From Halichondria panicea (lineage: Eukaryota; Porifera; Demospongiae; Suberitida; Halichondriidae): a stretch of DNA of 64,000 nucleotides. Within the stretch, counting starts at the first letter, position 1, and the number at the start of each line of letters is the position of its first letter. Below the pieces are notes generated by a model that did not search any database, was not told the DNA's origin, and was given only the letters and a program-made list of their open reading frames with translations. Below are positions 1-12,180 of the stretch, piece after piece. Position numbers and translations under genes: made by a program. Location: positions 5,333,378 to 5,397,377 of the forward strand of contig NC_087381.1 of NCBI RefSeq assembly GCF_963675165.1, given 5' to 3'.

Positions 1-360
1 CCTCCATTTATAGCTAAAAGTAAAAAAAACATGCTTAAGGAATCAAAATCAAGAATTTATGCAGCCTAGTTGATGATCAACAGAGACACAACAAAACAAA
101 ATATGTAGGTAAAACATCATAGGCTTACAGCAGTGCTTCTTAAAAGGGGCACAAACTGATATAACACTTTCTCGTCTTTTACAGCCTCCATTTTAGCATT
201 TTTGGTTATAAATGTAAAAACATACAAAAGAGATTTAACCAAGGGAATGTATGCAGGCCAGTTCGTCAACATAGACACAAATAAGCAGGATCTGTAGGCA
301 AAACATCATTTGGCTACGGCAGTGCTTCTTAAAAGGGAGCACAGACCAATAATAACTAGT
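1..360. repeat. Degenerate tandem duplication (~184 bp unit)
   Basis: Two diverged copies follow each other. Both begin with a CCTCCATTT-like segment (positions 1 and 185) and end with a conserved segment around CAGTGCTTCTTAAAAGG (about 131 and 320). No coding potential is visible. Confidence 0.6.
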
Positions 361-839
361 TTTCAAGCTCTAGAGCACCACAGTTAATTCTTCCACGCTT
401 GGACTTCACTTTAAATAAAGCACAGGACACGTGTAGCCTTACTATATACGCAATTCTAAAGTCTCATGAGACTAATAACTAACTAAAAGTAATATTACTT
501 CGTTTCGTGGGCGTTGTGCCGGGAAATAATGCGCATCAAGGATGGTTGAGAGGAAATCAATATGAAATCAATGTGAAATGATCACGTGAGTTACTCCCAT
601 TGCCAATCCCTCTATTACTCTATCTCTGCTCTAACGACCCTGAACTCTAGAACATTCTAGTACGTGTGTAGGCGTAGGTATTATATAATCTGGTTTTTGT
701 GCCATGTGCTGTAGTGTCTCCATTTATTCCGTTTTGTCAAACTGAGCTGTTCTATTGTCTATCAAGTTTGTTTCTAATCGCTATTACTTTGTATAACTGA
801 CTGGCTGCGCCAACAATTATGGCTGCGCCAACAATTATG
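361..839. other. Intergenic, nothing recognised
   Basis: AT-rich sequence without a convincing exon. A short direct repeat GGCTGCGCCAACAATTATGG occurs twice near 803-840. Confidence 0.5.
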
Positions 840-1196
840 GCATACCTTATTGTTACTTTTATAAACGGGTACTAATTTTAGCGAATTTGTAATAACGCTA
901 AATTAAGTACGTGCTAATAATAAAACGCAATTAAAAAATTATGAATCTCATTAAAAAAAGTTTTTTCGAGTTTTTTTTCATGTACTTTTGAGGCTAGACT
1001 ATAAGCCCTTTTTTCATCTGTATCTGACTCCAAACTTTCCATTCAACCTTAAAACTCATACTTATCATCTTTTGAGATACTGTTGTGGTAATGAATTTGC
1101 TACAAATCCGCCAAAATTAGTACCCTAAAAACAGAGAAAAATCTGAAAACGCTAAAATTACTACCCGTCTATAATAGTAACATTAAGGTATTGCAC
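840..1196. mobile_element. MITE with ~40-bp terminal inverted repeats
   Basis: The left end (840-884) contains ACGGGTACTAATTTTAGCG and the right end (1151-1196) carries its inverse with few mismatches. The interior is AT-rich and non-coding. I could not assign a superfamily because no clear target duplication is visible. Confidence 0.6.
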
Positions 1197-1423
1197 TGGG
1201 GGAAAATGACCTTTTGATACCTGAGGCCATGCATCCTCCCTCCACCCACAATACTGCAAATCATCGCTTTTATAGAATGACACATTTGTGGTTCCTGCTG
1301 TGGTAAATGCACTAGTCTGAGACAGCATTAGCCTCGTTTCCAGGCCGATCCGTCTCCAATTGAACGCTAGGTTGACTCTTAGGTCTGGTATTGATTGTAT
1401 CTGGGCGTGGTTGGAATTCGCTC

Positions 1424-1770
1424 AAATAAGCGAATTCCTAAGCTAAACACTAAAGGTGTTTATATTTATTATTTAGCAAGCTAGCTAGCTACCTGTGACT
1501 CGACTATATATGGAAACTTCAGTTCTGGATTTCGATGGACAAGGGGAGCGAGCGCTGGTCCTACCAAGCAACCACACAAATACATCCCTTCCCTCAGACA
1601 GGAGCTTGAGGGCCTGCATGGGCCTGTTCCTTCAATTAAGAGAGTAAGGCCTTCTTGCTTTGTACAAGACAGGGCATAAGCTATTGCTCCATCGAAATTC
1701 AGAACTGAAGTCTCCATAGTCGAGTCATAGTACAGGTAGCTAGTGTTTAATTAATTGCTTAGGAATTCGC
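1424..1770. mobile_element. Fold-back MITE
   Basis: Arms at about 1430-1540 and 1690-1770 are inverted copies. Both contain CGAATTCCTAAGC, GTAGTCGAGT-like and CTTCAGTTCTG segments. The loop is not coding. Confidence 0.6.
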
Positions 1771-1984
1771 CTGGGAACAACGCTAAGACAGCATATGGTT
1801 ATTCAATGCATGCAGTTACTGAGTCACAAAAAACAGAACAAAACTACCAATTTTCCATCTATATGCAGCAAGTGGTTTCTATATTAGCAACAAATTATAG
1901 TTATTACATGGAAATTCTTGCCATGTAGTGTCAGTTTTTGAAGTATGGCCCGTGAGACTAGAGTACGGTATGTGTACCTGAAGA

Positions 1985-3862
1985 ACTGTCAAATTTGTTC
2001 TGAATAAACTGAAAGAGTGGTTCCATCCTTTCCTTATCAACGTCTTCGAACTTCAGTACGTCAAGCTTGATACTTTTTAATTCTCTGATACTTCTAAATC
2101 CGTTTTCTAAGTATTGTTATGTAGAAATAGTCATTAATGGAGTAAATATTTATGTTAGACTCACCCTTTAATTTGCTGATTTCCGGTTTTTCTAGTTCCC
2201 AAGTTCTTCTGAGTACATCTTCAAAGATATCTATAATTATAATCAAAACAGGAATCATTATTATTATAGCCACACATGCACACATTAATAATTATAATGC
2301 TTACCAAGCTCATCAGATTCAACACAGTTGCCAAATCTGTCTTTCACTTGGCATTTAAAAACACCTCCCGACACCATATCCTTAATGACAAGATTATCTG
2401 TTGTGTAGTCATCATAGTCCTGGTTGTCATCATCACAGAGCTTGTTCCCCTTTGAATACCATTGATATGTTAGTGGCCGTAATCCATCAGCACGTATGCA
2501 TGCTTATAACGTCGACGTTGCCTTTGCGAGCTGGTTGTTCACAAATTTTTAGCTTGCAATCGGAGCCTGTAAAATATAGGATTTGAAATCATAATAATTA
2601 TTGACATTAATTGTTTGGATAGCATAATTTACCTTACCAAACCAAAACATCATTTCAGGAGTTAGTGGACGAATAGCAGTATTGCATTTAGTGCACATGG
2701 CCTCATCCGGAATATTTTTGTCCATATGTTGATCTGAATAGTCATAAACAAGTTCAGCGAGAGATTCCTGTCCAAAGTCTGCGCTCGGATGTCTTGGGCA
2801 ATGGAAAGCAAGTTCATACATGCTGGAGTCCTTAGCTACTGTACGCAAGCCACGCTGCATAGAGTGAAGAACCTTATTGGCAAGTATACGTAGAGTTTCC
2901 ATGATAAGAGGAGAACTATTCTCACTCCAAAACTCAATGAGTTTTTGGTTGGGGAACGGTTGCCTAGTGACACGGAACTCACAATACCGTGGCAAAGAAA
3001 TTACCGTGACATTGAATATACCCTGGAATCGAAATTGAATCATATTTTTGTAGAGCTTGTTGCTTTCATCAAAGAGTAGATTGAATCCTTTCAGCAGTAA
3101 GATTTGCAATTAAAGCACACACAAATCCTAGAGGTATGTATCCTGTTTTGAATTGGATGCAGATTGGTTCTGGAAGCAATTCTTCGTTTTCTCCTTTTTG
3201 CCTTCTTTTAACAGCATCCATTGCAGCAGTTTGAAGAACAGCAGGGAGAAAGTATAGTACCTCCTTCTTTCCAGAAGGTACGGGTACTTTAGCAGCAATG
3301 CTTAGATACTCTAGTAGATCCACTAATTTATCGATAGGAAGAAGTTTATCTTTTTCTTCATTCACAGGCAGATCTTCATTATTTATTAGAGTGATATCTT
3401 GAGGTGAAAAGCAACCAGCTTCCACAAAACGGTCATATTGTGCTTCGCTAACTTGAAACTGGTTGTGATCGTAAATATTGAAGATTAGTTCGCTGATGGT
3501 TGAAAAAACTACTTGGGGATCACATATTACGATTTTCTTAAGATTTTCATGGTGAGGAAAATACATAACAAGCCCAATGTATTTGTGGAGAAATTGCAAG
3601 GCAACACTCAACATGTCTTCGTCCATGATCAAATCTTTCCCCAACTGGATGCAATCATCAAAGAGGAAACATGATACTTGTTTTGATTTCTAGCCAAAAG
3701 CTTAAGACAGATGCTGAGTGTTAACCATTGCGTTGGAATTTGATACTTACGAAATTTTGAATTTAGTATAGAGTCTATCCTCAGACTCTGGCCATCGATC
3801 TCTTGTATACTATGCTCAGGGGTGTCCACAAGTGGCTGGGCCTGGGATATAGCTATTGTCAA
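1985..3862 (-). pseudogene. COR-domain protein with Ig-like domain, frameshifted
   Basis: Read on the minus strand, 3862 to 2638 encodes a COR-like region, as found C-terminal to Roc in ROCO proteins and related metazoan death-signalling proteins. It includes IPTQWLTLSICLKL, LHKYIGLVMYFP and a long hydrophobic/charged remainder. Splicing at 2638 (G|GTAAG) to an acceptor at 2566 leads into an Ig-like domain (2305-2566) with LTYQWYSKGNKL and GGVFKCQVKDRFGN. Further candidate exons lie at about 2160-2240 and 1985-2095. Three single-base shifts interrupt the frame: near 3660 (one base missing in an A-run on the plus strand), near 3090 and near 2505 (one extra base each). Each lies in or beside a short base run, so uncorrected sequencing indels are an alternative to true decay. 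The 5' end is not found. Confidence 0.6.
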
Positions 3863-3985
3863 GGTGAGCGATATAAATCAATAATACCCTTTCATCATTG
3901 GAAATTGAACACTATATAGCCTATAGCCCAATCCTTGGTATCTGGATCAAGATATGACATTACGGCACTGGCACTGGTGTTGTGT

Positions 3986-4034
3986 TAGCCTCCTTCACCG
4001 GCCTTCAAGGAAGTGCGGCCTGGGATCGAGGCTA
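3986..4034. mobile_element. 49-bp TAGCCTC palindromic mini-MITE
   Basis: It starts TAGCCTCC and ends GATCGAGGCTA; its inverse resembles the 12809-12863 copy. Flanking 9-mers GTGTTGTGT and GTTCTGTGT match at 7 of 9 positions, which fits an old Mutator-like 9-bp duplication. Confidence 0.5.
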
Positions 4035-4689
4035 GTTCTGTGTGGACCATCACTGTGAGTTACAAAATGCCACCGTATAGTGGAATGGTGAATTTAAGTT
4101 CATATACTAATTTGTATACAGGAGCAAAATGGAACCTTCCCCTCCAACCCCCGTCGTACTCCTTCTAGCTGATGGGTGCGAACTCATTGAAAGAGGATGC
4201 CCCAGTGCCACTCGTGTCCTTCCCAAGGGGCCGATTTTATAGAACTACCTGCACTAAAACTACTGACGTGGAATGGCTCTTTCAACACTTGTGGTTGCTA
4301 TCCTGACCAGTGACGTCAGGATTCTACTGTCTCTTGATGCACTGTGAACACACAATCTTTGTTATGCCACCTGAAGGCTTAGCAGGCATATCCAACGCAG
4401 TATTTATTAAGTCTTTCTGGAAGCTCTTGTTTGAGATCTTCGCTTCTAAACATCTGCATTTATTATGGACGCAGTACTGCTGTGCACTCTACAGAGTATT
4501 AATTCCTAGTGTCATTATATCACTGTATTTTTAGCCAACTGTGATGAACTGAAGATTTTACAGTACATAGCATTCCTCTTGATACTTACCAGTTTTCGGT
4601 CACGCCCAGAGACAATCAATACCAGGCCAAGGAGGCGACCTAGCGTTCAATTGGAGACAGATCGGCCTGGAATCGAGGCTAGGCCTAAC

Positions 4690-5582
4690 CATAGATTGAA
4701 AAGGAAGTTCGTGTTAGTAAATCCCACCAGGATAGAGTTTCTTAGGGGTTTTCTTTAGTTCCTGGGCTTGGCTTTTGCTTGTCTTGGCAACTTGACATCA
4801 GCTCTATCTTACAGTAGTCTATGCTGGCTGTTACTTGAACTGATCTGTTATCCTCAATAGGTAAACAGTAGCTAGGCAGCCCGAACTGAAGGTAAATACC
4901 CTTCCCACAAAAATTTATGATGTAAAGTATGGGACAGTCCCTTTCCAGTCACTGTCATCACTGTTATATTTCAAGCCTGAAGAACACTATATCCAGCTCA
5001 TGTATAAACTGCATGTGAGGTATCATTGGAAAGAGTAATAGCTAGATTATAGAATAGAGAGCATACTGAAATCTTTTTAAGGTAAAATTCCTTCTTTTTT
5101 AGTGTTTAAAGTACAAATTGTGTGTTTTTGTCTTACTTTTTAGTGCATTTGTATACTTGTAGATTAAATGTTTGATGACAACTTTACATATTTTTTACAT
5201 ACATTTGACAAATGTTTTGATATGACATGCCACACACACATGCACACGCATTATATAGACCTACCTGGCAATCCCTCATCACATAGGACAACATGCAGGG
5301 CAAACTAATATTTTCAGCCAAATTGGTGCGAGGGGGGGGGCTGAAAATTTTCATGACAGTCCTACATCAAGCCCTATACCTGCGGCAGCATTATATTTGT
5401 ACATGTATTGCTGTTCGACTGTTCCTGATCCAGAATCAACAATGAATCTGATAAAAATGTCATGCATCCATAATTTGACACGCATACATGCGACATGCAT
5501 ACATGCACATGTACCTATAGATATATATAATAATAGTGATCAAAATTATTACCACACAAGAATCTATACCTTTGAATTTGAC
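4690..5582. other. Intergenic upstream of sulfotransferase gene A
   Basis: AT-rich sequence with no exon I can support. The promoter of the downstream gene presumably lies here, but no specific element is recognisable. Confidence 0.4.
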
Positions 5583-8500
5583 ATGCATGTAGCAAAGCCT
5601 TCAGTTAAGTTTACTGTTGTTTGTGTATTAGCATTGGTGGCTCTTTTCACTGTGAGCTATTTGACCAGTCATCATTTACTAGTAGTCTCTTTTGCCAAGT
5701 CTAGCGGCACAGTGGTCAGTCACAGGAACACTCTGTACAGGTAAGTTATGGCTAGATCCGTCTAGCTCTCGAATTATCAAGTTGCTATGAATATGATATT
5801 AATGATCTAGTCTACCTAGCTAGTACGTACGTACCTGCATGCTTGCAAGTATAGATTTATACTGATAAGACCTTTTATTTATTGTCATCTCATCATAGCT
5901 ATACTGGATCTATGATGTACAACTCTTCAAAGAGACAGGAGAGGAATATTAGCACAATGGTGGTTAGGAGTGTCATCCACGAAGGAAACATGACTGTGGC
6001 AGAGAGATCAAAGGTACCGCATATAACTTAACTATACACGTACACAGTTATTCGATTTACTGAGGCGAAACTTTTAAAGCCAAAGTTTGTTTCTAAGACT
6101 TTTGGAGGTTTGACATAGATCTAGTGCTAATCATTGCATTAGCACTGTAGTTGCTAACAGTAGGAGGGGGTTGGGTCGAAACAGCAAAAAGCCAAAAGCC
6201 CTTTGACAAGACACAAGACACAACAGTATATATGTATTGCCCATGCAGCACGAGTGCAACATGCCATATATTGCACTGGAGCAATAATTATAATGCCCGA
6301 GGGCCGCAGGCCCCGAGGGCATTATGTCATGCATCCAGTGCAATATATGGCGTGTTGCACGAGGGCGCCTGCAATAACTAACTTGTTGCCCATGCAATGA
6401 CGTCAAATTCTTCTGATTAGTCAATTATTTTCCCCCCTATAAAAGACATGTGTTTTAAGTGTATTAGAATTCCATAGTAAATTCTTAGGTTTTGTTCCCA
6501 CAACTAATGAAAAGGTAGCCTATAAAGGGACCATATGAGTTATTGGGTTGGATGGTGGGGCATAAGTCCCAAAAGTAGAGATCTCTTTCTCAAAATCTAC
6601 TGTATTTACACACAGTGCAAGTGTATATAATCCCAGTGCATTATGCCATATAATGCAGTGCAATATAATTATGGTTGCTATGGTAGTGATGCAACATGCC
6701 ATATACAGAGCACTGGATTAATTGCTTTGATCTGCCCACTCACTGGGCCGGCAACAAATAGAGTTATTTCTCTATCTGTTGCCCAATGTGACATGACATT
6801 GTGTGTACATTGTATAATATATGTATAATTATGGCTCTGAGCCCCTTACGTAGTACAATTAAGAACTTGATTTACAGCTAGGACAGACACAAAACTAAAG
6901 AGTGGAGCTAGTTCTTCAGATCAAACATGTGCATAGTGTTGGTGAGGAGATAGTCTGCTATGGTGATAATAATAAATTAGCGCAACTAAAAATTGAGTAC
7001 AGCCATAACAATTATAAAAGTGGTAGTGCCACCTATATATAGATTACAGATTTGATTGATGCTGCATGTGTATTAAGGAAAGGGTGTACAAATTGTGAAA
7101 AATTGAGATATTGGCATATTTTGAGCCGTACTTCTCCTTTTTAAACCGCATCACTCTTTTAATCAAGCGTTCAGGTTCTTTACTGCATGTAATTTCATGG
7201 AAATGGTAACCATCTCACAATACATAAAATCATGTAATATAGATCCATAATTGTTATTGTTGCAAAATATTCATCATCATGCAGTGCTGTGTGTATATTA
7301 ATAGCAACAGATGTATAGATAGCTTTATGTTATGTAGCTTTAACACCTCCACTGTGGCATCAACACCTGCGGTGCTTTCATTATAATTATGGTACCATGC
7401 AGGAAGAGGAGTAAGCAACTACTAATCTCAACAACAATAATAACTGTACAAATCGTCAAGCGCATTTGGATAATCATTACGCATGCATGCTAATAAATAC
7501 TTTATACATAATTATAGAAGCTGCTGCGAAGCATATAAGCAAGCCAAGCAGGGGTCCATACTCCTTGGGCACAGAGTTAGCACCACATGTAGGCAATAAA
7601 TGTGAGCATGTGTTGATCTTGAGAGATGCACTTGACGATTTGTACAATTTTGTGAGCATCCATTGATGACAAGAGTGCTCAGACGATCTTCTCAAAAGAA
7701 GGGCGGCTGATTCATGAGACTAGCATGGGATCTCGCCAATTAAAATACGGCCTGGTATCAATTGCATGTGCATAATAATTAATCATACCACGCCCTTGTA
7801 CTATCTATAGCTAGCTAGCTGTGGCCCTCTATATATATGGTGTTGTCGAGAAGGCTTGCACTCTAGTCTGAAGCCAGAACAGGCTCTCATCTAGTACCTC
7901 TATAATTATATGGTTGGATGGTTGTGATGTTGTTTCTGTACAGACTATATATTGCAAGTCTTTGACTTTGTGCTTCCGACTGCAATAATAATATTATAGG
8001 ACCATCGTATATAGAGGTAGATCTTCCATGCTCTTCTGGCTTCAGAATAGTGTGCAAGCCTTCTCGACAACGCAATAGAGAGCATAAGCCACAGCTTCAC
8101 AGGAAATAAAACTAGTAAGGTATAATAATTTTACAAAGGTTTACTAACGTATAACGAATCCCCCCAGATTCCGGGGAAATAAATTTGCACGTGTGCATTA
8201 TCACGCATGCAATAGATACCAGGCTGTATTTTAATTGGCCTGGTCTCGAGGTTGGACTACTATATATTATATTAGATTATAATCGGCCTAGCGAGGATAA
8301 TAAAGAATAATGAATCATTCTGCTCTCTATTTATTGATAAGTGTTTATCTGCCAAACCACACCCAACATTTCGTATCCGGCCGTAATAAACGTACATTGA
8401 AAACCAATAGTTTGGGACAGCCAGGACTGGCCAGTACACGGAGAATAGCGAGTGGCAGTAAATATCTAGCTATAACAATCAGTGCATGCTAAACCAAATG

Positions 8501-11500
8501 GTCGGGTATATCGAGGTGACACCATACTTCAGAGAGCCGGAATAGCTATAGTACTGTATAATTATGCATGTATACTAAATATATTGTCATAATTTATGCA
8601 GTTTCAGCGGGACCAAGTGGAAAAATTCTGTGCCAAGTACAATTTAAGCAGCCCTTTGAAATTAACGAATTCTCATACAGTTCATCGTCATTTGCTACTA
8701 TACCGTGATGCCCAAACATTGCTTTGCTTTACACCCAAGGTAATTCCATATCTCTGCAATGTTTATATGCATGCATGCATGTATATATAGTTGCCTATTA
8801 TAATGAAAGCACCGCAGGTGCTGATGCTTCGGTGCAGATGCCAAAGTAGACTGGCGGCGACAGCCCCTCGCGTGCGTAGCGCGAGGGACTGTCACTCGTC
8901 TCAGCTGCAATGAGCATTGCAGCCTATCAAATTGCTCAACGTCATATTAGCCCTGTAATTGTAACCCACTTACACTTCAGTACATTCCATAGTAGCTAGC
9001 AAAATTTAACCACATTATCTATAATGATATTCATGTTTGGTAGTGTCATATGATCTATACACTTTCACTGAGACGAGTGACTGATAGGCAGTTGGCCAGT
9101 CGCTCGCGCTGCCGCCAGTCTAATGCCAAAGCTACATATAAAGCTACTTTTCCAATATCATATACAAACTCAAAGAGTGGGTAATGATCGACCATGAATG
9201 TTGTTAAAAACGATCGATGCCAAAAAGTTCAAGTCTAAAATTAATGGCAGAGCCTTGCAGCTCTCTTCTCACTCTTGCAGCTACCAATAGCTAGCGCTCT
9301 AGTACAGAGCTAACTACTAAGTAGAGTAGCAACACTCGGTAAACAAGTTTGCAATTGGCTACGTGCTCTTCTGAAAAGGCTGCAATGGCATTATTCCAAG
9401 CCAAGCAAAACTAGGCATAACTCGAGAACGAAGCATTATTTTGCAAATCCACGAATTAAAATCATGACTAGAAGCCTATAGAAACTCTTACTTGCATTTG
9501 ATTCATCTTTGAGTAGCTGTAGCAGTCTATACACACACACATGCACACACACAGACACACAAACACACTACCGTATACCTTGCTTGCGCATGCGCACCGA
9601 GGCATAAAAACTGCCCGTATATAGTTTCTCCTTCATGCAGACATGATTCACTAGAACGCTAATATAGCTATTGGTATAATTATAGCTGTAAAAAGCCACA
9701 CTGTTCATTGCAGTATATAGATACAAGAAAAAGAAGGTTGGAAACGAAGGTACCCTCGAGTAACATGACTCCACAGTCATTCGAGGCTGTGTAACAAGCC
9801 AAAGTTGTAGATAGGTGTGGCCTGGCTAGCTAAGTTGATGGCCTCTAACACAGGTCCATAATACACTATGCGCAAATTAATGTGTTACGTATACTTTTGT
9901 GCAACTCACATATTTAAAGGTCTATATACGGGATTACCTATTGTAGTACTGTATATATAGTTATAACCAGCACGCTTACACATTATAATTATATAGATCT
10001 AATCAGTACCAGAAGCTTAGCACTATGGTAAGCTTCTTTTAGCTAGCTAACAATAGTTCTACACATTATTGAAGGGTAAACTAAGATATCTTGCACATGC
10101 GTAGAGTAGGTCGTCGAACTCCGTCAGACATCAAAGTGCGTCAGGTAAAAGGGCGTGTAATGCACGAACAAAACAAGCAAACTAATTACACACACTAATA
10201 GATGGCCATGGGACTACTATATCCAGCGAAAACTTGGATAGGCCAAGTCGCTTCCAGTATATTATATATACGCCTGGGCTTCACTGCAGATTCAAAGTAA
10301 AAAAGCATCACGTGCACTTCTCCGTTTCCAATCCCTCCTTTTCCTGTATAATATCTATATGAAGTTTCGACATCCTTTTTAGCAACTTAATAGTCGATCA
10401 TTTCCCACTCATTCTATATGTAGTCGGGCGCCGCCAGGGGCGGATCCAGGAAAAACAAAAGGGGGGGGCTAGCTAGAAAGGGGCGAAGCCCCGTACGAGG
10501 GCAACCTCGCCAGAGGCGAATTTTTTTGCAAGATTTGACCTTTGAACTTTCATATTAATGAGTAGAATACGTTGACGTGACCTCTGCACTTACTTTTAAT
10601 ACTATGGTGATACTTAGCCTCGATCCCAGGCCGAGTTTTCGCTTTTATAACGGTTAGGCAAACAACCAGTTGTTCGCCTAACCGTTATAAAAGCGAAAAC
10701 TCGGCCTGGGATCGAGGCTAGGTGATACTGTACTGATCAGATGTACGTACGTACGTACAGCTAGCTAGCTAGCTAGGTACGTCCAGCTAGCTACCCTAGA
10801 TCCTTTATATTCCTAGTAGCTGTTGTCTAGCATCTCTCAAGTGATTTCAAGTGAGTCTACAGATGCATAATTGGTGGCAAAATTGTTGTAGAGTCAGACT
10901 ACAACACATGGTAGTTTTTTCAAAAGGGGGGGGCTTCAGCCCCTCAAAATCACCCCTGGATCCGCCCCTGGCCGCCACCCTCGACCGTTGCACAGAAGGA
11001 GGTCGGGAATCAAGCCTATCCACAGCTAGATTGCAGAATCTCATCACACTTACTCAACTTTACCACATGTGAATTTTGCACACGTTGGATAGACTGAGAG
11101 GCGTGGCCAACACCCACTTTAATAAATGATATTAATCGCTATTGGGTATAATTATATAAGAATGAATGATATTCTCAGGCCAGAACAAAACTGCATGGGA
11201 TATAGGCTTGATTCCCGACCTCTTTCCGTGCAACAATGAGGGCAGCGGTGACCGACTACATGCTGTGCTCTGCATGCATGTTATTTGTGAATTGTATACT
11301 GTATATACATATGTAACAGCCTGCATGCTATAGTACTGTAGATTCATTGTTTTGGCTCTTCCACTGAGGCGGTGCTTTCATTATCCTTGTCATGCATGAC
11401 AAGTACTATCATAATTATATACAGGTTGGGTGCACCAATCTCAAAGTGCTGTACTTTGTTGCCCAAGGGCTGTTACCACCAGAACTTATTGACACCTCAT

Positions 11501-12180
11501 CATACGAGCGAGTGAGTAACAACCTTATCAAAGAAGTGGTTGCCTCCAACTCCCTGACTGACCTACCCAAAGAAACAAGTGACAAACTCATTAAGGATTA
11601 CTACAAGTTTGTGATGTACCGACACCCACTGGAGCGATTAGTCAGTGCTTATAGGAGCAAAGTACACAATAATTCATTGAGCGGTATCGATGATGAACAA
11701 CCACACTACAACTGGCTAAAAAAGAGGATATACAAACACACTCATCCTGAAGAGTATAAGGAATGGTTCAAAGGAAACGGATCACACGATGTGGATATTT
11801 CCTTCCGAGATTTTATTGTGTACTGGACCGAGAATGACGATTATCGGACAAATCATGATGAGCACTTGATGCCAATATTTGACCTCTGTGCACCTTGTAG
11901 TGTCAGATACGATTATTACGGGAATTTTGACACATTTTATCAAGATGCAAGAGTACTTGTTGAACAGATTGGAACGAATATGGCATACCTAAGACATGGC
12001 TACCACAAAGAAGACCATAATCAAACATCGTTCATTGCACTAAACCTTTATATGGAATTGAGTGACAATCAAAAATCAGTTGTTTTAGAACGACTTTCTC
12101 AAGACATCGATTTTTACTATCACCTTTTTCCATACAAAAGAGACAGTCACAAATTCATTCTTGGTACCACAAACAATTGA
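5583..12180 (+). CDS. Carbohydrate sulfotransferase, HNK-1 family (copy A)
   Basis: Four exons join in phase: 5583-5740, 5899-6013, 8608-8739 and 11425-12180 (386 aa). The product should be a type II Golgi membrane enzyme moving sulfate from PAPS to a glycan hydroxyl (Sulfotransfer_2 family). Residues ~8-27 form the signal anchor (VKFTVVCVLALVALFTVSYL). The 5'-phosphosulfate loop CFTPKVGCTNLK spans the exon 3/4 junction, and the 3'-phosphate site is YRHPLERLVSAYRSK. An NSS and an NIS sequon lie in the stem. The ATG at 5583 is the first in-frame one directly before the anchor. Introns 2 and 3 are 2.6-2.7 kb and packed with transposons, while the paralogue at 14.7-16.4 kb has short introns. The acceptor glycan cannot be told from sequence. 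Confidence 0.87.
6249..6363. repeat. 115-bp hairpin-forming inverted repeat
   Basis: Arms of about 30 bp (CACGAGTGCAACATGCCATA and its inverse) enclose a GC-rich inner palindrome at 6295-6320. A related diverged segment lies at about 6615-6715. It sits in intron 2 of sulfotransferase A and is probably a MITE. Confidence 0.65.
7721..8253. mobile_element. Nested inverted-repeat elements in intron 2 of gene A
   Basis: Outer arms (about 7735-7775 and 8205-8240) share CCAATTAAAATAC, GCCTGGTATC and GCATG in inverted order. An inner element at 7842-8071 has ends GTTGTCGAGAAGGCTTGCAC and its exact inverse, followed by TCTGAAGCCAGAA-like sequence. I read this as one MITE inserted into another. Confidence 0.6.
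8800..9607. mobile_element. Host transposon interrupted by a Mutator-like MITE
   Basis: The unit begins ATGAAAGCACCGCAGGTGCTG and ends near GCGCATGCGCACCGAGGCAT. Partial relatives occur at 7340-7395, 18850-18990, 20680-20880 and 60710-62110. It carries an AC-rich tract (9530-9570) and no supported ORF, and it is split by the 8847-9122 insertion. Confidence 0.55.
8847..9122. mobile_element. Mutator-like MITE (TAGACTGGCGG family)
   Basis: Ends are TAGACTGGCGGCGACAG and the inverse GCTGCCGCCAGTCTA. The 9-bp duplication ATGCCAAAG is exact on both sides (8838-8846 and 9123-9131). It is about 276 bp, non-coding, and closely matches the copy at 60190-60502. Confidence 0.85.
10435..10970. mobile_element. 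CAGGGGCGGATCC transposon with 5-bp duplication
   Basis: Left end CAGGGGCGGATCCAGG mirrors the right end CCTGGATCCGCCCCTG. GCCGC flanks both sides (10430-10434 and 10971-10975). It is non-autonomous with no transposase ORF. Five-base duplications with CAG ends recall hAT5-type elements, but that assignment is tentative. Confidence 0.75.
10615..10720. mobile_element. 106-bp near-perfect palindromic Mutator-like MITE
   Basis: Two ~50-bp arms starting TAGCCTCGATCCCAGGCCG are exact inverses, leaving almost no loop. The 9-bp duplication GGTGATACT is perfect (10606-10614 and 10721-10729). The same ends flank the 1.04-kb element at 19021-20062, so this is its terminal-repeat-only form. Confidence 0.9.

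Larger units (their letters stand above)
1329..4681. mobile_element. Pair of inverted ~85-bp TAGCCTCG repeats bracketing a gene
   Basis: Position 1329 starts TAGCCTCGTTTCCAGGCCG. The inverse of a roughly 90% identical ~85-bp segment ends at 4681. The block between them contains the broken COR/Ig gene. The end sequence matches the Mutator-like family seen elsewhere in the window, but the flanks show no 9-bp duplication. The pair may therefore be two independent copies rather than one 3.35-kb element. Confidence 0.45.
10421..11258. mobile_element. TAGTCGGGCGCC element holding two nested insertions
   Basis: The ends are TAGTCGGGCGCC and GGTGACCGACTA. Sub-terminal arms contain GGTCGGGAATCAAGCCTAT and its inverse, as in the full copy at 58037-58358. 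The element is interrupted at 10435-10970, and that insertion is itself interrupted at 10615-10720. No clear target duplication is seen for this copy. Confidence 0.65.
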
